From Elmis aenea (taxonomy: Eukaryota; Arthropoda; Insecta; Coleoptera; Elmidae): DNA of 64,000 nucleotides. The DNA lies in assembly GCA_947652605.1 (NCBI GenBank), contig OX393579.1:51466970-51530969 (forward strand). Direction: 5' to 3'. Shown piece after piece: positions 1 through 12,093 of the stretch. Below the pieces are notes generated by a model. The model was not told the DNA's origin. It did no database searches and saw only the letters and a program-made list of their open reading frames with translations. Position 1 is the first letter of the stretch. The number at the start of each line of letters is the position of its first letter. The position numbers and the translations under genes were made by a program.

Positions 1-290
1 TTACAGAAAATAAGGCAGCTTGACTCGATAACAATATTTGAAATAATACGATAAAAATTGGGTTAGCATGTATTTTTAACAAAGCATAGTTATGGCGTGT
101 TCCGTAGATCAATACCATAATAACCGTTGGTTTAAACCAGAAGTTTTCAACCTTTTTTATGCATCAACCTCCTAAAAAAATAATTTTTAGACACCTTTTT
201 GTTTTAGTCATACAAAATTATTTGTCTTTTTTTGATGTTTAATATCTTTAACGGAAAAAAACAGGGTTCCTAGAGGCTGCATTGTCCCTC
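1..290. other. Unassigned AT-rich sequence
   Basis: I see no coding region or clear repeat before the first palindromic element. Short A/T runs dominate. Confidence 0.4.
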
Positions 291-1225
291 TATACAGGGT
301 GATTGATTGAGACCGGTACTTAAAAATATATGAAGAATGAAAAATGGTATGGATCTGAAATTTTGGTTATGATCATAATGGCATCTGATCTGTTTATTGA
401 AAATATTTTCAAGATGGCGACACTTCCGGAAATACCGGAAGTTGACGTCTACTTTCTTATTTCAAATACAATGGTCTATTTTTTATTGCGTATTTGGATT
501 AAAAACGTTATTTTAGAAGGACTTTTATTAGCATTCCCTATACCTAAGTGCAGTCATTTTTTAGATTTTTGGACTTTTTTGAAAATTTTTGGATTTTCAT
601 CGTGATGCTTAATATTATCTAACGCCGCCATTTTTAGAGAAAAAACGATTAAATTTAGACCATGCCTAGAGGAAACCTTGGAGTACATCCTGGAATTTTT
701 GCAATCAATGCATTACTTACAGGGTGTCCAAAATTTAATTTTCTTTTAATACAACTTCAGACCACTAAAACTCGTTTCTTTCAAATACAAGACCCAAACT
801 TTTTTTTCATTTTCTAATGCAAAATTACATTCTGCTTCAATCTGTATTAGCGTTTCCTATACCTATCTGCAACAATTTTCGAGTTAAGAATTTTTGATAA
901 AGTTAAGAGAAATTTAAACATTTTAAAAAAAAATTCAAAAAAGTCCAAGAATCTAAAAAATGACTGCACTTAGGTAAAGGGAATGCTAATAAAAGTCCCT
1001 CTAAAATAACGTTTTAAATCCAAATACGCTATAAAAAATAGACCATTGTATTTGAAATAAGAAAGTAGACGTCAACTTCCGGTATTTCCAGAAGTGCCGC
1101 CATCTTGAAAATATTTTCATTAAACAGATCAGATGCCATTATAGTCATAACCAAACCTTCAGATCCATACCCTTTTTTATTCTTCATATATTTTTAAGTA
1201 CCGGTCTCAATCAATCACCCTGTAT
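291..1225. mobile_element. Palindromic MITE-like element (family A, TACAGGGTGATTGATTG ends)
   Basis: The left end reads TATACAGGGTGATTGATTGA and the right end is its reverse complement. The inverted arms extend roughly 270-290 bp inward (about 291-580 and 940-1225). They share long stretches, including ATGGCATCTGATCTGTTTAT and an ACTTCCGG/CCGGAAGT hairpin. The roughly 360 bp centre holds another TTACAGGGTGTCCAAAATTT. I see no transposase, so this is a non-autonomous element, probably moved by a Tc1/mariner-type enzyme because TA flanks the ends. A second copy without the right arm lies at about 48,690-49,330. The frame at 330-605 runs inside the left arm and looks incidental. Confidence 0.85.
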
Positions 1226-1251
1226 AGTACTCAAAGAGCCGTATGAAAAGT

Positions 1252-1423
1252 TGGAACATTCAATTATAGAATCTTCAAATCTTGCAAATGCAGCGGTAGA
1301 ATCATTCAAATGTTGAATCGTTTAAAGCTGAAATCACTCAACGCGGGAATCATGCAACGATGGAACCACGCAACACGGGAATCGTTCATCGCTGGAAAGC
1401 TCAAATCTGGAATCCAGAAATTA
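1252..1423. repeat. Degenerate tandem array of about 16 bp units
   Basis: About ten units of 15-17 bp follow each other and resemble GAATCATTCAACGCTG. Examples are GAATCATTCAAATGTT, GAATCATGCAACGATG, GAACCACGCAACACGG and GAATCGTTCATCGCTG. The unit length varies and is not a multiple of three, so the array is not a coding repeat. It starts about 25 bp after the family A element. Confidence 0.7.
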
Positions 1424-1659
1424 AGAATTTTTGCTGCCCTCTATATTACAACAGCCTAAGCGTAATATATTGTACGGTGGAAGATTAAAACATGGTGTTA
1501 CTGTATCTCAAGGGCTAAGAATTTGGGCAAAGTTGTATAATCATACCTAATGCTTAGTCAATTCCAAAGAGAAAGTAACTTACGAAAAGAAATTTATTCT
1601 ACCGGTGCATTTTCCAGACTTGAACATTCCATATTTGAATGTTCCAGATATTAATGGAT

Positions 1660-1857
1660 TACCACACCGAGAGGTGGCCAAATAAGGTAATAATGTGGTC
1701 GCCTCGAGGGAAGAGGGGAAGGGGTCGTTCAGCTTTCAAGTGGATGAGCCATGTGATCAACACCATGGCAGATAAAGGACTAGAAAGAAGAGACTGGACC
1801 GATCAAGACCTGTGGAGAATAAGGACAGAAAAAAAGTTCACCAATTTATTCCCATGA
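1660..1857 (+). pseudogene. LINE reverse transcriptase ORF, C-terminal tail
   Basis: The frame ends at a stop at 1857 and contains the basic motif WSPRGKRGRGRSAFKWM, then a DW..QDLW segment. This layout (R/K-rich GRxR followed by W) is typical of the extreme C-terminus of insect apurinic-endonuclease-type LINE ORF2 proteins. No reverse transcriptase core is found upstream, so this is a 5'-truncated insertion. The clade is not resolved. Confidence 0.6.
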
Positions 1858-2911
1858 ACCTTATCTATATTTAAACTGTTCAAATTTTTTTTTTTAAATT
1901 TTAGGGAATGTATCTTTATGCAAAGTATACAACGAAATTTATCGCAGTAGCTTTAAGCGTTTATGCTTCTTTTGTTTGGCTTAAATAGTTTTAGTTGAGC
2001 CCGCAAAATGACGTCATCCAGAACTCCGATAAACTTCGCTTTGTCTAACTTAATCCGGATCCATTAAGTCGCAAACTATACATTCGTACCGGGAACGAGA
2101 TTATATTACCCTCATTTGTTGAACTTCAAAACGGCAGGGCACATCCGCGAAATTTTAATTAAAAAGGCCTTTTTCGCGATTTAATTTCGCCCTTGTCCAC
2201 CTCGGTTCAGGCACGGCACGCTGTCGCCAGAATTAGTATTCCGTGCGGTAGGTGCGTTTCACGGGAGCAGGTGTCCGTATTTCGCTCATAAAACTTGACC
2301 CTGCGGACAATTTGGATAGGAACTGATACGAATCCATCTCTGTCCACCTTAAGAGGATCGATTGTGATTGAGATTTTGATAGACGCTTTGTTCATTACGA
2401 AAATCTGATATTAATTCAGCCTCTATAGAGATTGGGCAAAGGAACACGGTACGTCCAGTTAATAATGGATTTATTAATTTAAAAAATTATCAACTTTTTA
2501 AGGAAAATTTGTAAGTTGACGAAAGTTACCACAATCCAGTTACTCGATTTGTTTTAGGTATATTTCCTATATGGAACTAATTTGTAGGAAAACGTTGGGT
2601 AAAATAAGGTATTTAACGTTTCAGGACTTATATTTTATATCTAATAAACTTTTTTTGTGAAATTAATCCATTTGTTATTAAATAAAGAACTAAAAACGAT
2701 TTTTGGATAACATAGTAATAATTCAGAAATTTGCAAGTAGACAGATATACATGCCCCATAAGTGAAGCAAGATGGAATACTTTTAGTTATTAGTAATATA
2801 ATATGAAACATTTTGCCTAATGGAAAATCATTTATACACAAATGTGTACAGCATGTCTTCATCAATTTCAATTCCCGCTCAAGAGTCGTGAGCCCATTTT
2901 AACCATTTCAC
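1858..2911. other. Mostly unique intergenic sequence
   Basis: No gene is recognised. The part at 2010-2400 is less AT-rich than its surroundings, with several CpG sites and a TTAATCCGGAT homeodomain-like word, and it does not resemble the repeats elsewhere in the window. It could be conserved non-coding DNA, but that is only an inference. Confidence 0.3.
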
Positions 2912-2976
2912 TGTCAAACCCGTAAATATACGTTCTCCACTAACATGTTGCTATTGTCAAACCTGTAAATATACGG
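2912..2976. repeat. Two-copy tandem repeat, period 43 bp
   Basis: TGTCAAACCCGTAAATATAC at 2912 recurs as TGTCAAACCTGTAAATATAC at 2955. The array directly precedes the inverted repeat cluster that begins at 2998. Confidence 0.6.
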
Positions 2977-2997
2977 TATTCTGCCCCTAAAAGTTAA

Positions 2998-3508
2998 AAA
3001 TTCTGGTGAATGCGCCGGGTTAAAAAGTAAGTTAATTGTAAGACAAATTATTAATTATCTCTGTTATTAAGGGAGTCACAAAAAAGTGTTTTTCACAAAA
3101 GTTGTTGGAATTCATTAGCCATACCTATAACCTACAATTATTTTTAAATGCACAGAGCATTCGGTTTTCGAGAATCAATATGCAACTTTACTACTTCAAA
3201 TAGAACACCCTGTATATTTTAACGTTTTTTTTGCAGATAAATCAATTGCCATTAAAAAATATTAAGTTTTTGTCTTAAGTCAATATTTCTAGAGTCATTA
3301 TTCTGGTGGATGCGTAGGGTCAAAAATTAAGCTAATTGTAAGACAAATTATTAGTAGTTACAAAAAGCTTTTTTCAAAGAAGTGGCTAATGAATTCCAAC
3401 AACTTTTGTGAAAAAAAAAACATTTTTTGTAACTCCCTTAATAACAGAGATAATAAATATGTCTGACAATTAACTTCATTTTTAACCCGCGCATCCACCA
3501 GAATTTTT
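2998..3508. repeat. Inverted repeat cluster with a TACAGGGTG-type end inside
   Basis: An arm at 2998-3120 (TTCTGGTGAATGCGCCGGGT through GTTGTTGGAATTCATTAGCC) is repeated inverted at 3384-3508. A third, shorter copy at 3299-3368 has the same orientation as the first. Between them, at 3204-3215, is AACACCCTGTATA, the right end of a TACAGGGTG element. The cluster appears to be a rearranged or doubly inserted foldback element with no coding capacity. Confidence 0.7.
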
Positions 3509-3589
3509 CTTTTTAAAACCAAAAACCCGACACAGGCCTGTACATACAAAAACTACGTTACAGTGAAAGGATTATTAAACAAGATAAAC

Positions 3590-4150
3590 ATCTAATCCAT
3601 CCTGCTTAAGAAGACAATATAGGCATTCGCCTTTTTTATCAGTTTCTTCCCTGTTACAAAATGATGGAGTTATGGAACGATTTGGGGGATTAGATCTAGA
3701 GGTGTTACTATCTTTGCGGGAGCTATTTTTGGAAGACTTAGACACGGGGCATAACGGCGTAGTGTCCCGTTTTGTCCCACCCCGTCTTGCCTCGTGGTTT
3801 CAATCTTAGCTCATACAGTCGTGGCGGAAAAATTCTGACATGAAACTTAATGACAAAGACGAAATTAGAACCTAATGAAACAGTCTAATAAATACCACAG
3901 TATACTAATATTTTATCTAAATTAAGCTCAGTTTTGCCTACATGCAATGGAAGACGTATCCAATATTGTAAAATCGCTACAAAATTTTACAAAAAAACAA
4001 ATATTTGAGGAATGGTGGCCAATTGTTGTACAGTAGTAGATCACCCTGCACCAACATAGTCTAAATAGTTCCGGAAAATTGGGCCACTTCCGGGCAAAAT
4101 AAAGGCTATACGCTGTACCCTGTTGTGCCCCGGTACCCTGTTATGCCTCA
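3590..4150 (-). mobile_element. Probable relic of a pogo-like transposon
   Basis: On the minus strand, about 3600-3750 reads as a Ser/Asn-rich linker followed by KKGECLYCLLKQDG. This resembles the linker plus Cys motif at the end of pogo-like transposases. Flanking words are inverted copies of one another: CGGGGCATAACGGCGTA at 3746 and GGTACCCTGTTATGCC at 4132, with GTACCCTGTTGTGCCCC at 4114. Repeated subterminal words of this style mark the clearer pogo-like elements at 15,276 and 18,929. The relic is short and could be another family. Confidence 0.35.
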
Positions 4151-5370
4151 TGTTTCCCTGCCCAAGTTAATATTGGCAACAGTAGCTTTACGTTTAATAG
4201 ACACCCACTGTTACTGTTTAACCATTTTTTTCTCATTTCAAAATTTTATGAGACTTGTTTTCACGAATTTCAGAAAACAAGATACAAAGCTTATAAAACA
4301 ATACACGTTATTAAATAAACCTTGTGATTTTTACATTATAATGCTGCGTTAGATCGTATTAATAAAATACATTAAAAAATCCACCAAAATTAAAGCAAGT
4401 GTACTAAAAAAAATTGACATAAATTTAATTCTTGCGCTTCGACCGCATTCCAGATTAAGCAACACATTGACGGTCGTAATATCCATTCTAGCAAGTTAAT
4501 TGAATAAAGATACGTCTAAATTTAGTTAAAGCACAATTTGCTGTATTATACAGAACCATCTCGCCAATTTGCATTTGATTATAGATTATACTCAAGTAAG
4601 TCGCTTAATTAAAACAATATTGGCCGCTAATCAATACCTCGTTACCCAATTATAAGTTTAATTAGCAGAAGGCACACTTTAAACGATCTATAAGGAAATG
4701 AAATAATGTTTGAGAGCCAAACATTCTTTGGTATCAGTCAAAAAAATATGCAAAATCTTGGAAAAAACATAAAAATTCCAAGAGGTCGATTGAAAAAATA
4801 TTTTTTATGGGGACGCGATGCAAGAAAAAGGTTGGGAAATCCTGATCTACAGGTATATGTATATAGACAACCATTGCGCACAAATTTTTTTCTGTACCTA
4901 TGGCAATGCGTACTGCAAGCTAGCATTTTTATAATATTACGGTAAATTTAATGCGTCTAAATTTTTGTCGGTATGTATTTCCAGATTAATTCTCTCAATC
5001 GCCTTATTTTCTTATTTAAAATTCTAACGGAGCCGTAATATCATTAGTAATTCAATTGTTTTTTCGCTGAATTATCCTTAGGGGTATTCTCCGTGTATAT
5101 ATTAAAGTGGTTCGCCTTGCGAACGTGTGTCTGGAGGCGCTACAATTTTTAATGTCCCGTTAACGTTCAAAAGTTTGCACATTATTCTGTTATAATAGTA
5201 TATAAGGTAGAGATTACATATCTTTAGTATCTATTAAAAGTTATTTCGAAGTAACGCACTTAACGCTGTTTCAGGGTTAGATTTCATTTATCTCTGTGCG
5301 TTTCGTTATCTTTTGAGTGCAAACGCTAATAAAATCACGGCCGTTTTGACACTGATTTCATCGTGTAAAC
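4151..5370. other. Unassigned AT-rich sequence
   Basis: No coding similarity or long repeat was recognised. Short frames here lack any domain pattern. Confidence 0.35.
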
Positions 5371-5475
5371 CAGGGGTTCTTAATCGGGTCGTTATCGACA
5401 CCTTGGAGGTCGATAAAAATTTGAAAGGGGTCGATGAACCTGTAGGGGGCGGTTGGGGGGGGTCAATGAATTAAT
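5371..5475 (+). mobile_element. Solitary hAT-like transposon end
   Basis: The sequence begins CAGGGGTTCTTAATCGGGTC, the form of a hAT terminal repeat (compare CAGTGGCTCTCAACC at 39,486), and continues into repeated GGTCGAT words and a G-rich tract. I could not find the matching opposite end nearby, so it is treated as an end fragment. Confidence 0.4.
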
Positions 5476-5538
5476 AGGAGTGATGAGGTCTTCGACATTT
5501 CAATTTGTTTTTAAAATAACTTTGGTAAATTAAGGGTA

Positions 5539-5690
5539 AACAGGGTGTCCCAAATTACATTTTCAGGATGGGGATCTTACTTATTATAAGAGATGCAGGT
5601 TTGTTTACATTAGATTAATTATTCCTTAGTATGAGAGGAGCCACAATTAAGTTTTAAAAGTACAAAATTCTTCGTGCTTCAGATGTTGAT
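5539..5690 (+). mobile_element. Decayed TACAGGGTGT element end
   Basis: AACAGGGTGTCCCAAATTAC is followed by ATGGGGATCTTACTTATTAT. The same order of words, with changes, appears at 63,475 (ACAGGGTGTTTGAAATTCGA, then ATGGGGATCTCGCGTATTAT). The two are therefore copies of one family. The other end is not identified. Confidence 0.45.
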
Positions 5691-6884
5691 ATGAAAATGT
5701 CGAATTTCTTTTTTCTCTCATGACTTTTTTGTCTTAATCATTAGAACAATTTTATTTGTACTTTCTTGAGGTACTTTTTAATGTAGAATGCAACCATTAT
5801 TTTAGATTTTTGTTAACACCTAGATATTACCCCTAATTTCATTTTTTTTTAAAAGCCGCGAAGTTGGCTATGGAATAGTTAAATGTGCTTTTTTTCTCTC
5901 TTTTTAATGAGATATTACTTGCTATATCTATTTTTATGAATAAGTCACAAAATGAACAAAAATCGTATTTTACCGATCACTTATCAAGCTATCTATGATA
6001 ATAAAAACAAAAAAACAACAAATTAAATGTCAAATGACAGTTACCATTTGTCTGCGGTAATAAAAAATTTATTTTAGAGCTTATTTTAATATTTTTGACT
6101 CGATGTTTTTATTTGTGAAATTTTTTATCCAAACCCTTTCAATTTGCAAATCGGTTCCATCCGAAAACGCATTTTTGCATATTTAATAATCTAAAGTTTT
6201 TTATTTTGTATTTTACGTACGGTTATTTCGATGTTTGTAGTCCTGTGTAAACTATTAAAAGAAAACATTTATTATATCCTTCTGTTGTGGTTTGCTACGG
6301 TAGGTAATCCTCAAAGCAAACAGTGGGATCGGATTTAACTTTAGACAACGATGCAATTCTTCTTGGTTTTCGGTTTCTGTTTGGATCGCGCGAGTAACCG
6401 TTCTAGGAGAATAAAACCCGGGGTTGGGGACCAAATGATTTGTACAGCGGCAGGTGCGCGTTTCGACCGAAGAGCGGTCGTAATGTCAAAGTGAGTTGTG
6501 TAGCTGCAGGAGATATACGACCAACAGGAGAGTAGTAGGCCGTGATTTAGAAAAAAAGGCGCAACCTAATTTGCGCGCATCTACTATTAAATATTGAAAT
6601 ATACTACACCAATATCAATCAATCTTATATTTTATTGAGTTTATAGCTAGATTTATTTTTAAAACTTCTGTTGAGCTATTTATGTTGTTGTTTTACTGCT
6701 GGATTAGTTTTATAAAATAGACTTGTTTATTGTAAATTAGTTATGCAATATTTACAAATAGTTTTTGTGATTTATCAACATATTTCATTTATCATGACAA
6801 AATGAAATATAGTGATAGCCCTGGACATTTTTTGGCAGTGGGTGGGGCAATTTGAATATTTGATTCATTAAGTTTATATTTTAG
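5691..6884. other. Unassigned sequence
   Basis: No gene or long repeat was found. The segment at 6350-6560 is less AT-rich and holds CpG-containing words such as GCGCGAGTAACC, without an identifiable function. Confidence 0.3.
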
Positions 6885-6975
6885 CAGGGTTGGGCAAAAT
6901 TTGATTTTTATTAAAAAAATCAAAAATCATTGAGGTAATTTAAAAAATCAAAAAAATTACGAATTTTTGATGTTT
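6885..6975 (+). mobile_element. Possible hAT-like end (CAGGGTTGGGCAAA)
   Basis: CAGGGTTGGGCAAAATTTGA followed by alternating TTTTTATT and AAAATCAAAAATCA words resembles one end of a non-autonomous hAT element. No matching right end or target duplication was found, so the assignment is weak. Confidence 0.3.
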
Positions 6976-7463
6976 TTTAAGAAACTTAACTATTTTCCCT
7001 TTTTACAACTAATTAATTCATTATTCACCCTACATTATCTTCTATAGCTCGTCATTCAAAAAGTATCAACAAACAAAAAAGTTTTTTATTAAAAATTTCT
7101 CAGAAACTTTTATTCTTGATAAAAGTTGGTGCAAGACCTAAAACTAATTTTAAGATGAAAAAATTCATACGATACTAGATTTTAGCGATTTCAGAAATAT
7201 TCAAAAGAGTAAAGTGGCCTTATTTTAAGAGTTACAAAAAAAATTTCATAGAAAACGTTGTTTAGAATTCAAAAATACGACTAAAGATGAAATTTGTCTT
7301 TAAAATTCAATTTTTATTGTTATAGTAAGTTAAACATCCAAAAAGTCTGCAACATATGGAAAAGTTTTTATTATTAGTGGTTTCTCAATTAAGTTTATTC
7401 TTGAGCAAAGTTGGTGCATGATCTTAAACTAATTTTAAGTTAAAAAAAGTTCAATATAAATTT

Positions 7464-7653
7464 ATACCGGGTGTAAATGAAGTGTGGTACACCCCCTTTT
7501 TTTTCTTTAGTTTTGATTTTAAATAAATGAAATTTTAGACATATGATATGTGCAAAAAACCGGGCTTTTTAAGCCCTTGCACACATTTGTTTCACTTCCG
7601 GTTTCGCCGGAAATGACCCCAACTTTGTTATTTTAAATGGAACACCCTGTATA
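7464..7653. mobile_element. Short TACAGGGTGT element
   Basis: The left end TACCGGGTGTAAATGAAG and the right end AACACCCTGTATA bound about 190 bp. The interior contains the hairpin ACTTCCGG-N-CCGGAA at about 7588-7607. That hairpin type also occurs inside family A at 291. No coding capacity. Confidence 0.55.
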
Positions 7654-8019
7654 TTTTTATATTTTTGGAAAGAGGAAGTGATTTTTGATACAACTGCACT
7701 ATTTTCGTTAATTTTTATAACCTAAAAATTTTTTTCAAACAAAATTTAGTTTTTTATTAAGAGTGCCGTGACCTGCACAAATTGATTTTTATTATGTCAA
7801 CAATTGTCCAAAAAACGTTTTTGTAAATTTTAAATGACATTTAGGTTACTTTAATCAGTTTTGACGGTTGCGGAATCGGTTTTTTGACAAAAAGTCAATT
7901 TTTTTAAATGGAACCATGCTGGTACTAGCGGTTATTTAAATGGAGCATCTTCTAAAGAATCTATCGGTACCAACAACTTGTATTTTTATTAAGAATCTAC
8001 TTCAAAAATTTCAAATTAT

Positions 8020-8203
8020 TGTGAACATTTATTAAGAGATCCTTTTAATCGCAGTAATCTAATTATATAAAAATGATTACCAAAATTTTTAGACTTTTGA
8101 ATTAAATGACTACAGTAGTTAAACATAAAACAACGATCATTTGTTTTGTTTTAGTTATGCACAGTGTACTGCGATTAACAGGATCTCTTAATAAATTTAC
8201 TCA
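8020..8203. repeat. Inverted repeat, arms about 33 bp
   Basis: TTATTAAGAGATCCTTTTAA at about 8029 followed by TCGCAGTA is mirrored by TACTGCGATTAACAGGATCT at about 8167. The arms enclose about 110 bp of AT-rich sequence. It may be a small foldback element. Confidence 0.55.
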
Positions 8204-9933
8204 AAAATAAAATTTTCAGAGAAGTCGATAATAAAAATTTTCCAATTGTTGCAGACTTTCTAAATGAGGCTGTAGATCTTTTGACCCTAAAATTCATTAT
8301 TATTAAGAAAATTTACAAAGTAAATCTACCAGAATGCGTCTCTAACAAGAAATTCCTGTAGAGACTTTATTTCTCCCTGACCTATAAGCAGCCAATAGGC
8401 AATATTTCCGGCATATTTTACTGGCGGTTGTTTAAACGGGTGGAAGTAACACGTGCATTTAATTTATATGTGACGTTTGACGTTGAATCGTGAAAATATA
8501 TTTAGTAGTTTATTATAAAAATTTGCTTGTTTCATTAAAAAAATTATGTAAAAATGATATAACTTTTTTGTTATTGGTTTTCGAAAATTAAAAAGACTAG
8601 GGTTGTTAGTTGAAAAGATTAACTAGTGCAAAATATCCCAGTTTTTTTACGACGGTTAATAGAAATTTTGAGCAGAGGACAAAAAATGATTCTCAGCCTT
8701 GCAGGAGAATGAATGGGTTAAAGTTGGGACATTTAGTTTCGCGAAACATCAACATTTCCATAAACCAAACGTTTGATTTATGAAAAAAGAGGGTGTGAAG
8801 TTTCTAAACATTTTTTACTAGTTAATAAAAAGCAACAAGATAGTACGCTCTGTTGCATCAGAATCATGCACGGTTTCGCGAATTCGAATGTAAAATAAAT
8901 ACATTACGCCATTAATTAAGGAATTCGATATTTTTTGTCTGTTAACTTTTAGACGGATTTACATGTTTTAAGGTCTCCTGGATCCGTTTTTGAATTTGGT
9001 TCGTTTAGTTCAGATGACACGGTTTTGATTTTGTACAAGGAATTCCCGACTACCATGTGATTAAATTTACTAGTAAAGGGAAATAGTTCAAAGATGCATT
9101 AGAATTAGATGATCAAAGCTTGAACTTCCGGCACCTCAAAGTGGAAAGGCTATCAGCAAATTCCATTAACCAAGTTCGGTATGCAAATAAGGTGCATACG
9201 AAAATAACACTTATATAAACGAAACTTTTGCACATACACAGGAAATTTTACACAGGCAATGTGGTGTGAGTTTGTAAACACCAAGTTAGTCCTTAATTAT
9301 ACAGATTCCACGAAACTGCAGAGTAAAGGGTTGGTTTCGGAAATGACCTCTTCCATCTAGTTAAATAGTTCATAACAAAAGTTTCAAGAGATTTATCTTA
9401 AGAATGTATTTAGTACTAGTAGAGGAAAACTTTATAGACTAGACTAGATAAAAACATAAATTTATATACAGCGTGTTTCACTATTCCATGGGACACTATT
9501 GCTATCTCCGTAAATAATGAAGATACAAGGTTGGTTAAATGGGACAAAAGTTAGCTATTTAGGAGTGTGTTTTAAACAAGATCTTGTTTTGTTAAAAAAA
9601 TTCCATGGCTTGCGTAATATAACGAAAAAACCGAAATCGATCAAAATTTTTAAACTTAAATATCTCGGCTATTGTTGCTAATACACAAAAATGCCAAAAG
9701 ATGTTTTGTAGATAATGTTTGCTATAAGATGGCGATAGTCAGATTTTTATTTATAAATTACCGTGCGAGATATTTGACAAAACAACTTTTCTTTAAATGG
9801 CAGTCTTAGGAGGTGATGACTTAGATTTAAAGATTATTTTTTTCTCTTTACAATTATAGAATGATATAATATTTTATATTCTACTTTTAAAAATAAGCGC
9901 AATGTAAAAAAAAAATGCAAAATCTTAAAAAAC
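8204..9933. other. Unassigned sequence with one element-end relic
   Basis: No gene was recognised. At about 9468, TACAGCGTGTTTCACTATTC looks like a mutated TACAGGGTGT-type end, but it has no recognisable partner. Confidence 0.3.
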
Positions 9934-10248
9934 AATTAAGGTTGCCATAGAAAAAACAATAACCGACTTCAATTGTTTTATTTCGACACCTGCTTGTCTA
10001 TTATAATAATTGTGTTAACTGAAAATAATGTATGCAACATATGTAAATATTTTAAGTCCTTTTTTGCTAATGTGTTAGTAAGAGGTATAAAATACATTCA
10101 TATTATGACTATTAGTAGGTATCATTATTTTAATTTCGCATTACATTTGTTTTAATATCACTGTTTAAAGAGTGTCATAATAGACAAGCAAGGGTCGAAA
10201 TAAAACAATTGAAGTCGGTTATTGTTTTTTTCCATGGCAACCTTAATT
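9934..10248. mobile_element. MITE with terminal inverted repeats of about 75 bp
   Basis: The left arm AATTAAGGTTGCCATAGAAA through GACTTCAATTGTTTTATTTC (9934-10010) is repeated inverted at 10172-10248. The 315 bp element has a roughly 160 bp AT-rich interior without coding sequence. A TTAA word sits just inside both ends. The superfamily is not certain. Confidence 0.75.
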
Positions 10249-10679
10249 TTTATCTTAAGATAAGGAAGTACTATTTGTCAAACAGGGTTTAAAAACTGAC
10301 TGTTGGTTACAATAAAAGAACCGTATACGATGCTCAAGGAAACAATAAACTAAAATCAAAGATGCAGTGCAAAAACTAGGAGCTATTTGGGGCACAATGC
10401 AGATTTTCGCGAGAAGGTTTGACACGTAACGCCCGCGAATATGGGTAAATTGATTGTACATACGTATAGCGTTCCAACAAGTCAATCTTACGACATTTTT
10501 GTTAAAATAAGGAACAAAATCAGCTGAAAATGCAAAAGAGCAGTTTCAAAACGAATTCTTTTACGTCAACTCGTGTGCAATTGGACGAAGGAATTCCAAA
10601 CCGGACATGAATTGGTAATTGATTTTGAATATAGGTACTTATTTAACATCGACTGGCGTTACAAAACAGAACATTCGAT
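10249..10679. other. Unassigned sequence
   Basis: No convincing coding similarity was found. It could be the missing 5' part of the mariner relic that follows, but no motif supports this. Confidence 0.25.
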
Positions 10680-11100
10680 TCGTGGAGGATGACTCTTGTG
10701 GTCTTATTTTCATCCAGCTGGTGCAACAATGAATGAAGCATAGTATACTTACTTTTTTTATTACTCTAAGGAGATTATACCCAAACGTCGAACTGACAAG
10801 AGGCAATTCTGTAACGCCATAATACTCATTCCCATGCGACCAATTTCATCGCTCCAATTGTAGTAAAAAATAAACTAGAAGTGTTTAATTATATTGCAGG
10901 ATTTATCACCATGTGATTATAATCTCTTTGATCCGCTAAAGGACTTCCTCAGTGGAATAAAAATTCAATTATATACCAGAGTATAGCCATTGCCCTGCAG
11001 TTCTTCAAGAGATTTTTTCCACGCGCCTGTTTGTCGATGAAACAAGTTCACTAATGAAAAGCAGACTCTAAAAATGTATATGAATTATATTATAAAACAC
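10680..11100 (+). pseudogene. Decayed mariner-type transposase, catalytic region
   Basis: Across several frames the translation shows HPAGATMNEA, then KEIIPKRRTDKRQF, and then LSPCDYNLFDPLKDFL. The last corresponds to the conserved S/APxDYxLFxPLKxxL block that holds the third catalytic acidic position in mariner transposases. Stops and frameshifts interrupt the frame throughout. A region reading roughly DQFHRS sits where HDNARPH is expected. This is an old, non-functional copy. Confidence 0.45.
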
Positions 11101-12093
11101 CCACTTATCAATAGAAATGGAAAAAACCCGTATGAAGAACCACTTCAATATATTTAATCAACACAAATATTATTTCTCAATTAATTTTTAAAAGACTATT
11201 TTACAGGCATCAACGCAAATCTATTTATAAATCTAATCACTTTTTATGATGAAGTAGGTACTAAATTTCCTCTATTAAATTTTGGTAGTACTTTTACAGA
11301 ATGTCACACAATTAAAAATGTATTGCTTTTTATAAAGATGCAACTGATCTTAAGCGCCTCTTTGCTGACCTGGTATTATCATCTACTGGTTTTAATTCGG
11401 TATAAAAATGACGAGTTTTAAAGAACCAACAGGCATGTTTTTCAGCGTTGAACATTAAAGACTTACCGGGCGCAAAGAAAATTCAAACCCAACTCCCTCG
11501 AAAACGAAAAACTCAACATTACACTATAAAAACTTCGAACGACGTTTTTCAATTGCTTTCGTGGTGAATGCATCCGCCAAACTCTCTTTTAGCGATGTTT
11601 TTTGTTTTTGCCCCCAACGGTATCGTTGAAAGTATTGCAAGATGACTGCAAGACACGTCTAATACAAGGGCTGGCAATAAAAGTTCGTTTGGAACATACA
11701 CCGACGACATTCGATAAACAAACATAAGTTGTTTTTCGCCTTACTTTTTTAAAAGCTGGCTGGCTATACATCACCAAAAAAGTTGGATGATCAATCAGCC
11801 GACAATAAAAAAGTGGAACAGTGATAAAGGCTCGTGTTGAACAGCTAAAAACTGTTGAATTTTACTGAAAAATGTCTCTTTTCGTAGCTTTATTATTCAG
11901 CAACTTTTATGGAATAAAATTAATCAAAATGTTTGAAACTATCATAATCATACTGTAATTTCATTCCTTTCGATTAAATAAGTATCCAATTTTAATTAAA
12001 TTACTTGAAATTTTTAAATATTTGAATCATTTACAAGGTAAAATACTATTTTACATGGTTGAATTCTATGTGTTTAAAAGCAATAGTTATCTT
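11101..12093. other. Unassigned AT-rich sequence
   Basis: No gene was recognised. GGGCTGGCAATAAAAGTTCG at about 11,669 resembles a mariner terminal repeat but stands alone. Confidence 0.25.
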
